Shown: positions 50,337 through 64,000 of the stretch, piece by piece
How the letters are laid out: the number at the start of each line of letters is the position of its first letter
Position numbering within the stretch: position 1 is the stretch's first letter
Source of the DNA: Pseudomonas sp. MUP55
GTDB taxonomy: Bacteria; Pseudomonadota; Gammaproteobacteria; Pseudomonadales; Pseudomonadaceae
Direction of reading: 5' to 3'
Assembly: GCF_034043515.1 (NCBI RefSeq)
Contig: NZ_CP138214.1
Span: 1,426,001-1,490,000, forward strand
DNA: 64,000 nucleotides
The notes under the pieces: model-generated
Database searches by the model: none
What the model was told of the DNA's origin: nothing
What the model saw: the letters and a program-made list of their open reading frames with translations, nothing else
Made by a program: the position numbers and the translations under genes

Positions 50337-51647
50337 ATGAAACTGGCCCTGCCCGCCAAGCTCCTGCAAGCCCTGACTCCCTGGCGCAACGCCCCGGCAT
50401 GGCACGTCGCTTTTTCGGGTGGGCTCGATTCCACCGTCCTGCTGCATCTCTTGGCCTCTCTTGCAAACACTCCACCTCTGCGCGCTGTACATGTTCACCA
50501 TGGCCTGCAAACTGCCGCTGACACCTGGCCCGGCCATTGTCAGCGCGTGTGCGACGGCTTGAACGTGCCCTTGCGGGTGATGCGCGTGCAGGTGCAGCCC
50601 GGCGCCAGCGTTGAACAGGCAGCGCGCGCTGCTCGTTATCAGGCCTTTGCCGAGACGACCGGGGCAGGGGAGGTGCTGTTCACCGGTCAACATCGTGACG
50701 ATCAGGCCGAAACCCTGCTGTTCCGCCTGTTGCGCGGCACTGGAGTGCGTGGGCTTGCGGCAATACCTGCGCATCGCGCTTTGGCGCAGGGGCATCTGGT
50801 GCGGCCGCTGCTGGATATCAGCCGTGCCGAGCTGGAAACATATGCCCGAGAACACCACCTGAAGTGGATCGAAGATCCTTCAAATGCTGATCCACGTTTC
50901 TCCCGCAATTATCTGCGGCACCGTGTCTTCCCTGTTTTGGCGCAGCGCTGGCCTCAAGTGGTGCCCAGCCTGGCCCGCACGGCTGAGCACTTGGGCGAAG
51001 CCCAGGGCTTGCTCGATGAGCTGGCGGCTATGGACCTGCAAGGCGCTGATCAACCCTCGCTGGTTCCCTGGTTGCCTCTGCCTTCCCTGGCCCTTGCACC
51101 TTTGCGCGAGCTTTCCGACGCACGCCAGCGCAACGCCCTGCGCCATTGGCTGGCGCCACTGACCCGTCTACCCGACAGCAACCATTGGGCCGGCTGGTAT
51201 TGCCTGCGCGATGCCAGGGACGATGCACAGCCCGTCTGGCGTCTGACCGACGGCGACTTGCACCGTAGCGGCGAGCGCATCTGGTGGCTGCCTTCTATGT
51301 GGACTGAGTTTTGCGACGCTTCGGTGAGCTGGCCCGATCCGCAAAAAACCCTGGAGTTACCCGGCAATGGCCAGTTGAAACTGATTGGCCAGGCGCCCGA
51401 AGGTCCGCTGCAAGTCCGATACCGCCAGGGCGGCGAAATCGTCGAAGTGCCAGGTCGCGGTCGACGTGACCTGAAGCGTCTGTTGAATGAGCGGGGTCTG
51501 CCCGGGTTCGTCCGTGGCAGATTGCCGCTGCTGTATCGGGGCGAGCAATTGCTGGCTGTCCCAACCCTTGCGGGGCTATGGGCCAGCGCGCCGGATGACT
51601 GGCAATTACATTGGATGCCACAGACCTGCGATCAAGGTTTGAGCTGA
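50337..51647 (+). CDS. tilS: tRNA(Ile)-lysidine synthetase
   Basis: This 436-residue N-type ATP pyrophosphatase attaches lysine to C34 of tRNA-Ile(CAU). The PP loop is AFSGGLDSTVLLHL (S27-S32), followed by VHVHHGLQTAADTWPGHC and TGQHRDDQAETLLFRLLRG. The C-terminal tRNA-binding domain (about 370-436) contains PGRGRRDLKRLLNERGLPGF. I chose ATG 50337 over the adjacent in-frame GTG 50334. Confidence 0.96.
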   Translation: MKLALPAKLLQALTPWRNAPAWHVAFSGGLDSTVLLHLLASLANTPPLRAVHVHHGLQTAADTWPGHCQRVCDGLNVPLRVMRVQVQPGASVEQAARAARYQAFAETTGAGEVLFTGQHRDDQAETLLFRLLRGTGVRGLAAIPAHRALAQGHLVRPLLDISRAELETYAREHHLKWIEDPSNADPRFSRNYLRHRVFPVLAQRWPQVVPSLARTAEHLGEAQGLLDELAAMDLQGADQPSLVPWLPLPSLALAPLRELSDARQRNALRHWLAPLTRLPDSNHWAGWYCLRDARDDAQPVWRLTDGDLHRSGERIWWLPSMWTEFCDASVSWPDPQKTLELPGNGQLKLIGQAPEGPLQVRYRQGGEIVEVPGRGRRDLKRLLNERGLPGFVRGRLPLLYRGEQLLAVPTLAGLWASAPDDWQLHWMPQTCDQGLS

Positions 51648-51667
51648 TAGAGCCTTTCCGGTAGACT
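51639..51667 (+). promoter_or_regulatory. pyrG: Candidate pyrG promoter
   Basis: TTGAGC (51639-51644) and TAGACT (51662-51667) are spaced 17 bp, with the -35 box inside the last tilS codons. This would give a leader of about 245 nt before pyrG. Confidence 0.4.
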
Positions 51668-51831
51668 ACGCTCCCTTCTTGATACAACTTCTGTGGATTC
51701 GCCTGAATCGCAGCAGTTGCCGATTACCAAGCAGTCTTTGCTGGGCGATTCCAAAAAATGTGTAGCGATCAACGTACCGGTGTTCCACTGCTGGTCTGTC
51801 ACAACGCGGCGGTTTTTTTGAAAGGTGCACT

Positions 51832-54403
<2,572 letters not shown>

Positions 54404-54456
54404 GCGTCGTTTCTCCGGTAGAATTTCCCACGCTTTACGCTCAGGTCCAGGCCTGA

Positions 54457-55848
<1,392 letters not shown>

Positions 55849-55930
55849 GCAGTAAATGGTAAAAAGTTGGCCGATTGCGTCGCAAATTTCACGACAGAGT
55901 GAATTTCGGCGTTAATCTGCTGACTGACAA

Positions 55931-55960
55931 GCACAAGCCTGGTTTATCCAGGCTTCGTGC
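55931..55960 (+). terminator. Hairpin after eno
   Basis: GCACAAGCCTGG and CCAGGCTTCGTGC form a stem with a small bulge and a TTTAT loop, 82 bp after the eno stop. It has no T-tract, so it may be a weak terminator or only an RNA 3'-end structure. Confidence 0.4.
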
Positions 55961-56019
55961 TATCAGTTGCTGCAAAAGGTTTGCATGACTGTCTTTATTC
56001 ATTGGATACCCGGATTTCG

Positions 56020-56298
56020 ATGCGCAGTCCCAATTGGTTGTTTCTCGTCTTGCTCTTGTTGCTGGCTGGCCTGCAGTACCGCCTATGGGTGGGTAACGGC
56101 AGCTTTGCGCAGGTGGAAGAGCTGACCCAGCAAATTGCCGATCAGCACGCCGAAAACGAACGCCTGCTGGAGCGCAACCGCGTCCTTGACGCCGAAGTGC
56201 TTGAGTTGAAGAAAGGTACGGAGACCGTTGAAGAACGGGCTCGTCATGAACTGGGCATGGTCAAGGAGGGCGAAACCCTCTACCAGTTGGCCCAATGA
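56020..56298 (+). CDS. ftsB: Cell division protein FtsB
   Basis: This 92-residue bitopic division protein has one membrane helix (about residues 4-20, WLFLVLLLLLAGLQYRLW). A periplasmic coiled coil (about 28-68) follows, then ERARHELGMVKEGETLYQL, the FtsB/DivIC motif. It would sit in the FtsQLB complex. ATG 56020 starts directly at MRSPNWLF. It overlaps ispD by four bases, the usual gamma-proteobacterial pair. Confidence 0.95.
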   Translation: MRSPNWLFLVLLLLLAGLQYRLWVGNGSFAQVEELTQQIADQHAENERLLERNRVLDAEVLELKKGTETVEERARHELGMVKEGETLYQLAQ

Positions 56299-57002
56299 AC
56301 ACCGAGTTACCGGCCTTCTGGGCCGTGATTCCTGCCGCGGGTGTGGGTGCCCGTATGGCCGCGGACCGTCCCAAGCAGTATCTGCAACTGGGCGGGCGCA
56401 CTATTGTTGAACACAGCCTTGGCTGTTTCCTTGGCCACCCTGCGCTGAAAGGGCTGGTGGTCAGTCTTGCTATGGATGACCCCTACTGGCCCAGCCTGGC
56501 GTGTGCCGCTGACCCGCGTATCCACCGTGCGGACGGCGGATCGGAGCGTTCGGGCTCCGTCCTCAATGCGCTGCTGCAACTCAATGCCCTGGGCGCCAGT
56601 GATGATGACTGGGTGCTGGTGCACGATGCAGCGCGGCCCAATCTGAGCCGTGACGACCTCGACAAGCTATTGGCTGAGCTGGCTGACGATCCCGTGGGTG
56701 GCCTGCTGGCGGTGCCGGCCCGTGACACCCTCAAGCGCGTCGACAAGCACGGCCGTGTGGTCGAGACCGTTGATCGTAGCCTGATCTGGCAAGCCTACAC
56801 GCCGCAGATGTTCCGCCTGGGTGCCTTGCACCGCGCGTTGGCTGACAGCCTGGTGGCCGACGCGGTGATCACCGATGAAGCCTCCGCCATGGAATGGTCC
56901 GGCCAGGCGCCGCGGTTGATCGAGGGGCGTTCGGACAACATCAAGGTGACCCGGCCGGAAGACCTTGAGTGGCTACGGCTGCGCTGGGCCAACCGCAGGT
57001 AG
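56295..57002 (+). CDS. ispD: 2-C-methyl-D-erythritol 4-phosphate cytidylyltransferase
   Basis: This 235-residue MEP-pathway enzyme couples CTP to methylerythritol phosphate. The nucleotide-binding start is VIPAAGVGARMAADRPKQYL with K27, and further motifs are VLVHDAARPNLSRDDLDKLL and IWQAYTPQMF. In E. coli ispF follows directly; here ispF lies 3.2 kb on, after the LysR-adhC-fghA block. Confidence 0.97.
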   Translation: MNTELPAFWAVIPAAGVGARMAADRPKQYLQLGGRTIVEHSLGCFLGHPALKGLVVSLAMDDPYWPSLACAADPRIHRADGGSERSGSVLNALLQLNALGASDDDWVLVHDAARPNLSRDDLDKLLAELADDPVGGLLAVPARDTLKRVDKHGRVVETVDRSLIWQAYTPQMFRLGALHRALADSLVADAVITDEASAMEWSGQAPRLIEGRSDNIKVTRPEDLEWLRLRWANRR

Positions 57003-57072
57003 TCGGTCGTACCGCGTCGACTTCATCGCAGGCAAGCCAGCTACCACAGTTGACTGGGTTCACAGATCAAAA

Positions 57073-57096
57073 TGTGGGAGGGGGCTTGCCCCCGAT
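57073..57096. repeat. Solitary GI REP unit
   Basis: TGTGGGAGGGGGCTTGCCCC followed by CGAT has no inverted partner nearby. It lies between the convergent ends of ispD and the LysR gene, at the left edge of the formaldehyde gene block. Confidence 0.8.
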
Positions 57097-57120
57097 GCGG
57101 CCTGACCAGGCAACAAATAA

Positions 57121-58017
57121 TCACCCGCTGTATTCCGGCCTTTGAGCCAACCCTTGCTTCAAGAAATCCACCAACTTCCTGACCTTCGGCGATAAATGCC
57201 GCTGCTGCGGATACAGCGCCCACACGGCCGTATTCGGCGGCTGATGCGCCTCCAGCAACGACACCAGCGCACCACTGTGCAAATGCTCCAGCACGTAATA
57301 GTCCGGCAACTGGCACAGTCCCATGCCCTGCAGCGCGGCATCCAGCACCGCTTGCCCACTGTTGCAGCGCCAGTTGCCCTGCACCCGCTGGGAAAATTCG
57401 CGTCCGTCCTGGGCCAGTTGCCACACATCCGAACTGCCGATCAGGCAGTTGTGCCGGCTCAACTCCGACAAACTATGTGGCCGACCATACCGGGCCAGGT
57501 AGGAAGGTGACGCACACACATACATGCGGCGCGCAGCCAGGCGGCTGGCAACCATGCGCGAGTCTTGCAGGCGACCGAGGCGAATCGCCAGATCGAGTCC
57601 TTCGTGCACCAGGTCCAGCTGGCGGTTGCTCAGCTCGATATCGACCCGCAACTGCGGATAGAGCGCCATGAACCGGGTCACAAGTGGCACGATAAAACGT
57701 TCGCCATAGGCCACGGCGCAGGTCATGCGCAACATGCCTTTGGGTTCGCTGGTCAGGTCGCCCACTGCACGCAAGGCTTCCTCGCGACCGTCCTGCAAGC
57801 GTTGGCAGTGCTGCAGGAAGGTCTGGCCCGCTTCGGTCAGCGTCACCTTGCGTGTGCTGCGATACAGCAGGCGTGTTTGCAGGCGTTCTTCCAGGCGCGC
57901 CACCTGGCGGCTGATGTGGGACGAAGAAACCCCCAGGCGCTCGGCCGCCGCAGTGAATTGGCTGCATTCGGCCACCGCGACGAACTCATCAATGCCTTCC
58001 CAGCGGTTCTCCAGCAT
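57121..58017 (-). CDS. gfnR: LysR-family regulator, probable GfnR-like activator of adhC-fghA
   Basis: This 298-residue LysR regulator has an N-terminal winged helix (FVAVAECSQFTAAAERLGVS, then SSHISRQVARLEERL) at about residues 12-60 and a substrate-binding domain from about 90. It is divergent from adhC with a 108-bp gap. In P. aeruginosa a LysR gene at the same position (GfnR) controls glutathione-dependent formaldehyde detoxification, as I recall. The symbol is inferred from position; the LysR class itself is clear. Confidence 0.75.
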   Translation of the reverse strand: MLENRWEGIDEFVAVAECSQFTAAAERLGVSSSHISRQVARLEERLQTRLLYRSTRKVTLTEAGQTFLQHCQRLQDGREEALRAVGDLTSEPKGMLRMTCAVAYGERFIVPLVTRFMALYPQLRVDIELSNRQLDLVHEGLDLAIRLGRLQDSRMVASRLAARRMYVCASPSYLARYGRPHSLSELSRHNCLIGSSDVWQLAQDGREFSQRVQGNWRCNSGQAVLDAALQGMGLCQLPDYYVLEHLHSGALVSLLEAHQPPNTAVWALYPQQRHLSPKVRKLVDFLKQGLAQRPEYSG

Positions 58018-58068
58018 GGCTATTGTCCCTGTACAGCAATAATGTTTTGCTTTCGTCTGGATTATTAA

Positions 58069-59238
<1,170 letters not shown>

Positions 59239-59247
59239 AGCAGTGGC

Positions 59248-59316
59248 AAGCGACAAGCTGAAAGCTGCAAGTGGGGCATACGCCTTCTTGTCGCTTGAAG
59301 CGTGCGGCTTGCAGCT
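59248..59316. repeat. Interleaved inverted repeats between adhC and fghA
   Basis: Two sets of arms are arranged A-B-A'-B': AAGCGACAAG (59248-59257) with CTTGTCGCTT (59287-59296), and AGCTGCAAG (59263-59271) with CTTGCAGCT (59308-59316). The two pairings cross, so they could form a pseudoknot or alternate. The last arm lies just before the fghA ribosome site. Confidence 0.65.
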
Positions 59317-59328
59317 GGGAGAACCCCC

Positions 59329-60174
59329 ATGTCCCTGGAAAATATTTCCTGTCAGAAAAGTTTTGGTGGTTGGCACAAGCGCTACAAACACAGCTCCCAC
59401 GTGCTCGATTGCGACATGACCTTCGCAGTCTACCTGCCGCCGCAAGCGGAGCAGTGCGGCAAGCTGCCGGTGCTGTACTGGCTGTCTGGCTTGACCTGCA
59501 CCGATGAGAACTTCATGCAGAAGGCCGGTGCCCATCGCATGGCCGCCGAACTGGGCCTGATCATCGTGGCGCCGGATACCAGTCCGCGCGGCCCCGGTGT
59601 GCCAGATGACCCGGACAACGCCTGGGACTTCGGCCTGGGCGCCGGTTTCTATCTCAATGCCACCCAGGAACCCTGGGCCAGGCATTATCGGATGCACGAC
59701 TACGTGGTGCAGGAATTGCCAGCGTTGGTGGAAGCGCATTTTCCGGCTTCGGACAAGCGGGGCATCAGCGGCCACTCGATGGGCGGCCACGGTGCGCTGG
59801 TCTGTGCGCTGCGCAATCCGGGCCGTTACCAGTCCGTATCGGCGTTTTCGCCAATCAACAATCCGATGGATTGCCCCTGGGGCCAGAAAGCCTTCTCCCG
59901 TTACCTGGGTGAAGAGCGCTCGAAGTGGCGTGAATGGGATGCCTGTCTGCTGATCAGCGAAGCATCGGAGCGGTTGCCGCTGTTGGTGGACCAGGGTGAT
60001 CGTGACGATTTCCTTGCCGTGCAGCTCAAGCCCGAGGCCCTGCAGGCAGCGGCCAAGGCGGCGGGTCATCCGCTGGAACTGCGGCTGCAGCCCGGCTACG
60101 ACCACAGCTACTTCTTTATCGCCAGCTTCATCGACGACCATTTGCGCCATCATGGTCGTGCTTTGCTCGGTTAA
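59329..60174 (+). CDS. fghA: S-formylglutathione hydrolase
   Basis: This 281-residue esterase-D family serine hydrolase splits S-formylglutathione to formate and glutathione. The nucleophile is S150 in [16 protein letters not shown]. Other signatures are [50 protein letters not shown] and the closing [15 protein letters not shown] with the catalytic histidine. ATG 59329 has GGGAGAAC before it. It completes the pathway started by adhC. Confidence 0.95.
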   Translation: MSLENISCQKSFGGWHKRYKHSSHVLDCDMTFAVYLPPQAEQCGKLPVLYWLSGLTCTDENFMQKAGAHRMAAELGLIIVAPDTSPRGPGVPDDPDNAWDFGLGAGFYLNATQEPWARHYRMHDYVVQELPALVEAHFPASDKRGISGHSMGGHGALVCALRNPGRYQSVSAFSPINNPMDCPWGQKAFSRYLGEERSKWREWDACLLISEASERLPLLVDQGDRDDFLAVQLKPEALQAAAKAAGHPLELRLQPGYDHSYFFIASFIDDHLRHHGRALLG

Positions 60175-60198
60175 TCTGAGGCAAAAGTAGGTAGAATC

Positions 60199-60228
60199 AC
60201 GCCCTGAATTAAATCGGGGCGTTTTTTT
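60199..60228 (+). terminator. Terminator-like hairpin overlapping the ispF ribosome site
   Basis: ACGCCC (60199-60204) pairs with GGGCGT (60217-60222), followed by seven T residues that end directly at the ispF ATG. The GGGG of the right arm is also the only Shine-Dalgarno candidate. It could end the adhC-fghA transcript, or hide the ispF ribosome site. TAGAAT at 60192-60197 may be a -10 box. Confidence 0.55.
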
Positions 60229-60702
60229 ATGCGTATTGGCCACGGCTACGATGTGCACCGTTTCGCTGAAGGCGATTTCATCACTTTGGGCGGCGTGCGT
60301 ATCGCGCACCACCATGGGCTGCTGGCTCATTCCGACGGCGACGTCGTCTTGCACGCCTTGAGCGATGCGTTGCTCGGCGCAGCGGCGCTCGGTGATATCG
60401 GCAAGCACTTTCCAGACACCGACCCAACCTTCAAGGGCGCGGACAGCCGTGTCCTGCTGCGCCATGTGGTCGGCTTGATCCACGCCAAGGGCTGGAAAGT
60501 CGGCAACGTCGATAACACCATCGTGGCCCAGGCGCCCAAGATGGCCCCGCATATCGAGTCGATGCGCGCCTTGATCGCTGCCGACCTGCAAATAGAATTG
60601 GACCAGGTAAACGTGAAAGCCACTACCACCGAAAAGCTCGGGTTTACTGGTCGGGAAGAGGGCATTGCCGTGCATTCCGTCGCCTTGTTGCTGCGCGCAT
60701 GA
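60229..60702 (+). CDS. ispF: 2-C-methyl-D-erythritol 2,4-cyclodiphosphate synthase
   Basis: This 157-residue trimeric MEP-pathway enzyme has its zinc ligands in [12 protein letters not shown] (D8, H10) and H44 in the [20 protein letters not shown] region. It also shows [20 protein letters not shown] and the C-terminal [20 protein letters not shown]. The family length is exact. It overlaps truD by four bases. Confidence 0.98.
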   Translation: MRIGHGYDVHRFAEGDFITLGGVRIAHHHGLLAHSDGDVVLHALSDALLGAAALGDIGKHFPDTDPTFKGADSRVLLRHVVGLIHAKGWKVGNVDNTIVAQAPKMAPHIESMRALIAADLQIELDQVNVKATTTEKLGFTGREEGIAVHSVALLLRA

Positions 60703-61744
60703 ACGAACTCCAATTGCTCGGCCCGCGTGCCTATGGCGAGGCCTTGGGCAGCGCGGTCCTGAAGGCCACCGCCGAAGATTTCCAGGTAGACGAAGTACTT
60801 GATATCCCCCTGACCGGCGAGGGCGAGCACCTGTGGTTGTGGGTGGAAAAGCGCGGTCTGAACACCGAGGAAGCGGCGCGGCGTATCGCCAAGGCGGCCG
60901 GCGTGCCACTGCGCACCGTCAGCTATGCCGGGCTCAAGGACCGGCAGGCATTGACCCGTCAGTGGTTCAGCGTGCAATTGCCCGGCAAGGCCGACCCGGA
61001 CATGAGTGCCGCCGAGAACGACACCCTCAAGATTCTGAAAACCGCTCGGCACAAGCGCAAGCTGCAGCGCGGTGCACACGCGGCCAACGGCTTTACCTTG
61101 CGCCTGACCCAGTTGGCCGGCGATACCGCCGCCATCGATGCGCGTCTGCAATTGATCGCCCGGCACGGTATTCCCAACTATTTCGGTACCCAGCGCTTTG
61201 GCCATAACGGCGGCAATGTGGTCGACGCCCGTGACTGGGCAGCGCGCAAGGCCTTGCCGGAACAACGCAATGTGCGTTCGCGGCTGCTCTCCACTGCCCG
61301 TAGCTTTCTGTTCAACAAGGTGTTGGCGGCGCGCGTCGCTGACGGTTCCTGGCAGCGTGCCCAAGTCGGCGACCTGCTGGCCTTTACCGACAGTCGCAGT
61401 TTTTTCCCGGCGGGGGAGGCTGAATGCAGCGACCCGCGTCTGGCGATCCTGGACCTGCACCCCACCGGCCCGCAGTGGGGCGAGGGTGATTCACCGGCGA
61501 AAGGTCTTACATACGAATTGGAACAATCTGTCGCCGCTGAAGAAGCCGACCTGCGTGATTGGCTGGTAAATGCAGGGATGAGCCAAGAACGTCGCATTCT
61601 GCGACTGCCCATTGGCGGGTTGACGTGGCATTATCCCGGGCCTGACATTCTGCAATTGGAATTCGTCCTGCCGGCTGGATGCTTCGCCACTGTGTTGGTG
61701 CGCGAGCTTGTTGATCTAGTGCCGGTGGGGCCGACGGACAACCC

Positions 61745-61757
<13 letters not shown>
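60699..61757 (+). CDS. truD: tRNA pseudouridine(13) synthase
   Basis: This 352-residue pseudouridine synthase modifies U13 of tRNA-Glu. The catalytic aspartate is D81 in [20 protein letters not shown]. Other marks are [28 protein letters not shown] and the insertion (TRUD) domain near 160-300. It overlaps surE by 13 bp. Confidence 0.97.
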
Positions 61758-63171
<1,414 letters not shown>

Positions 63172-63379
63172 TCATTTATTGCGTGGCAGTGAATTCCATA
63201 GACACGGATGTGTCTTACAGCGGGGTCTATAGATTCAACTGGGCAGGCGCCGCAATTAAACATGATGAATCTTTCGTTTCAGTCAGGTGCCGGTAAAAAG
63301 CCATTGCCCAGTTATACTTGCGACACATTTCAAGCCTGATACAGGCGTTAACGTTCAGCCACCACAAAGGGAGCGGCGG

Positions 63380-64000
63380 GTGAGTCTCACAGGTCCTGCG
63401 CAGCGAATGAGTAAAACAAGCTTTCAGCGACTGGTGCTTGGCCTTGTCTTGAGTTCCTTACTGGCAGCCTGCTCGAGCACGCCATCCGGCGGCGCGCGGG
63501 TGGTTGACCGCACTAATGCGACGCCGCAAAGGCCGACCGTGACCACTGGCCAGTACCTGGTGCGCAAGGGCGACACGCTGTTCTCGATTGCCTTCCGTTA
63601 TGGTTGGGATTACAAGGCGCTCGCAGCTCGTAACAATATTCCGGTGCCTTACACGATCCATCCCGGGCAGACGATCCGCTTCGATGGCCGCTCCGGTTCG
63701 GCGTCTACGGCAGTTGTGACAAAGTCAGGATCTTCGCCTTCCTCTTCCAGCAAAACCACCGTCATTACTCGGCCTGCAGGCACCGTTGCGCCTGCGGTTG
63801 CGGGTAAGCCGGCACCCGCGCCGTTGCCACCTGCAGGGCCTGCGCCGACCGGTTGGGGATGGCCTTCCAACGGCGTATTGATTGGAAAATTCTCTTCAAA
63901 CGGCAGTTTGAATAAAGGCATTGATATCGCCGGGGATTTGGGACAGCCTGTTTTAGCTGCGTCTGATGGGACAGTGGTGTACGCCGGGAGTGGTCTACGG
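63380..64000 (+). CDS. nlpD: NlpD-like murein hydrolase activator, 3' end beyond window
   Basis: This is a partial gene, open to the last base (207 codons seen). The GTG start gives MSLTGPAQRMSKTSFQRLVL, then a lipobox LLAAC with C31, so it is an outer-membrane lipoprotein. A LysM domain (about 58-102, YLVRKGDTLFSIAFRYGWDY) binds peptidoglycan. A Ser/Pro/Ala-rich linker leads to the start of a LytM/M23 domain (GWGWPSNGVLIGKFSSNGS). NlpD activates the amidase AmiC. In Pseudomonas rpoS follows, and its main promoter often lies inside nlpD. Confidence 0.94.
   Translation, partial: MSLTGPAQRMSKTSFQRLVLGLVLSSLLAACSSTPSGGARVVDRTNATPQRPTVTTGQYLVRKGDTLFSIAFRYGWDYKALAARNNIPVPYTIHPGQTIRFDGRSGSASTAVVTKSGSSPSSSSKTTVITRPAGTVAPAVAGKPAPAPLPPAGPAPTGWGWPSNGVLIGKFSSNGSLNKGIDIAGDLGQPVLAASDGTVVYAGSGLR

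Noticed and set aside
63172..63379. Gap before nlpD searched for a small gene or RNA
   Set aside because: I see only a short GACAC/GTGTC hairpin near 63198 and TATACT near 63315 without a good -35; neither is strong enough to list.

Overview
The window is a core-chromosome segment of a fluorescent-group Pseudomonas (P. fluorescens-like). The evidence is gene content and order that I know from Pseudomonas (rsmJ-mexL-mexJK, dapE-ndvB, rpsB-tsf through accA, ftsB-ispD-[LysR-adhC-fghA]-ispF-truD-surE-pcm-nlpD), GC-rich codon use, and the palindromic REP doublets (REPINs) typical of P. fluorescens intergenic regions. I see no prophage, insertion sequence, CRISPR array, tRNA or rRNA, and no island with foreign composition. 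These assignments rest on reading protein motifs and gene order, with no database search.

Layout. Bases 1-4246: small metabolic and hypothetical genes (DUF72, PEP-mutase-like, extensin-like, a duplicated-motif orphan) ending with rsmJ. 4265-9353: a GIII-type repeat, then a TetR repressor divergent from a two-gene RND efflux operon (mexL / mexJ-mexK). 9522-14435: a His-rich small protein, DUF4197, a YbaY-type lipoprotein, plsB, a cold-shock protein and an orphan. 14490-19289 (minus strand): rlmA-dapE and ndvB. 19507-23620: tcdA facing csdE-csdA, then dapD and an ArsC/Spx-like protein. 23821-30435: a cation/proton antiporter, then dapC, glnD and map on the minus strand.

30823-50175 is one long plus-strand run: rpsB, tsf, pyrH, frr, uppS, cdsA, dxr, rseP, bamA, skp, lpxD, fabZ, lpxA, lpxB, rnhB, dnaE, accA. 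It joins translation, nucleotide supply, isoprenoid and phospholipid synthesis, outer-membrane biogenesis, lipid A, replication and fatty-acid initiation. Many joints are 1-20 bp overlaps. 50337-57002: tilS, pyrG, kdsA, eno, ftsB, ispD. 57121-60174: a LysR regulator divergent from the glutathione-dependent formaldehyde detoxification pair adhC-fghA, sitting between ispD and ispF. 60229-64000: ispF, truD, surE, pcm and the 5' part of nlpD, whose downstream neighbour in this family is usually rpoS.

Three themes recur. (1) Three succinylase-branch lysine/DAP genes (dapE, dapD, dapC) lie within about 11 kb on the same strand but in separate units. (2) Three MEP-pathway genes (dxr, ispD, ispF) and uppS are present. 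(3) The sulfur-transfer set csdA-csdE-tcdA is reunited in a convergent arrangement. I did not find a convincing undescribed multi-gene system. The most useful leads are two unrecognised small proteins, one with a 46-residue duplication and one rich in histidine, together with cis-acting RNA/DNA structures upstream of ispF, pyrG and rpsB, in the mexL-mexJ operator, and in the adhC-fghA gap.
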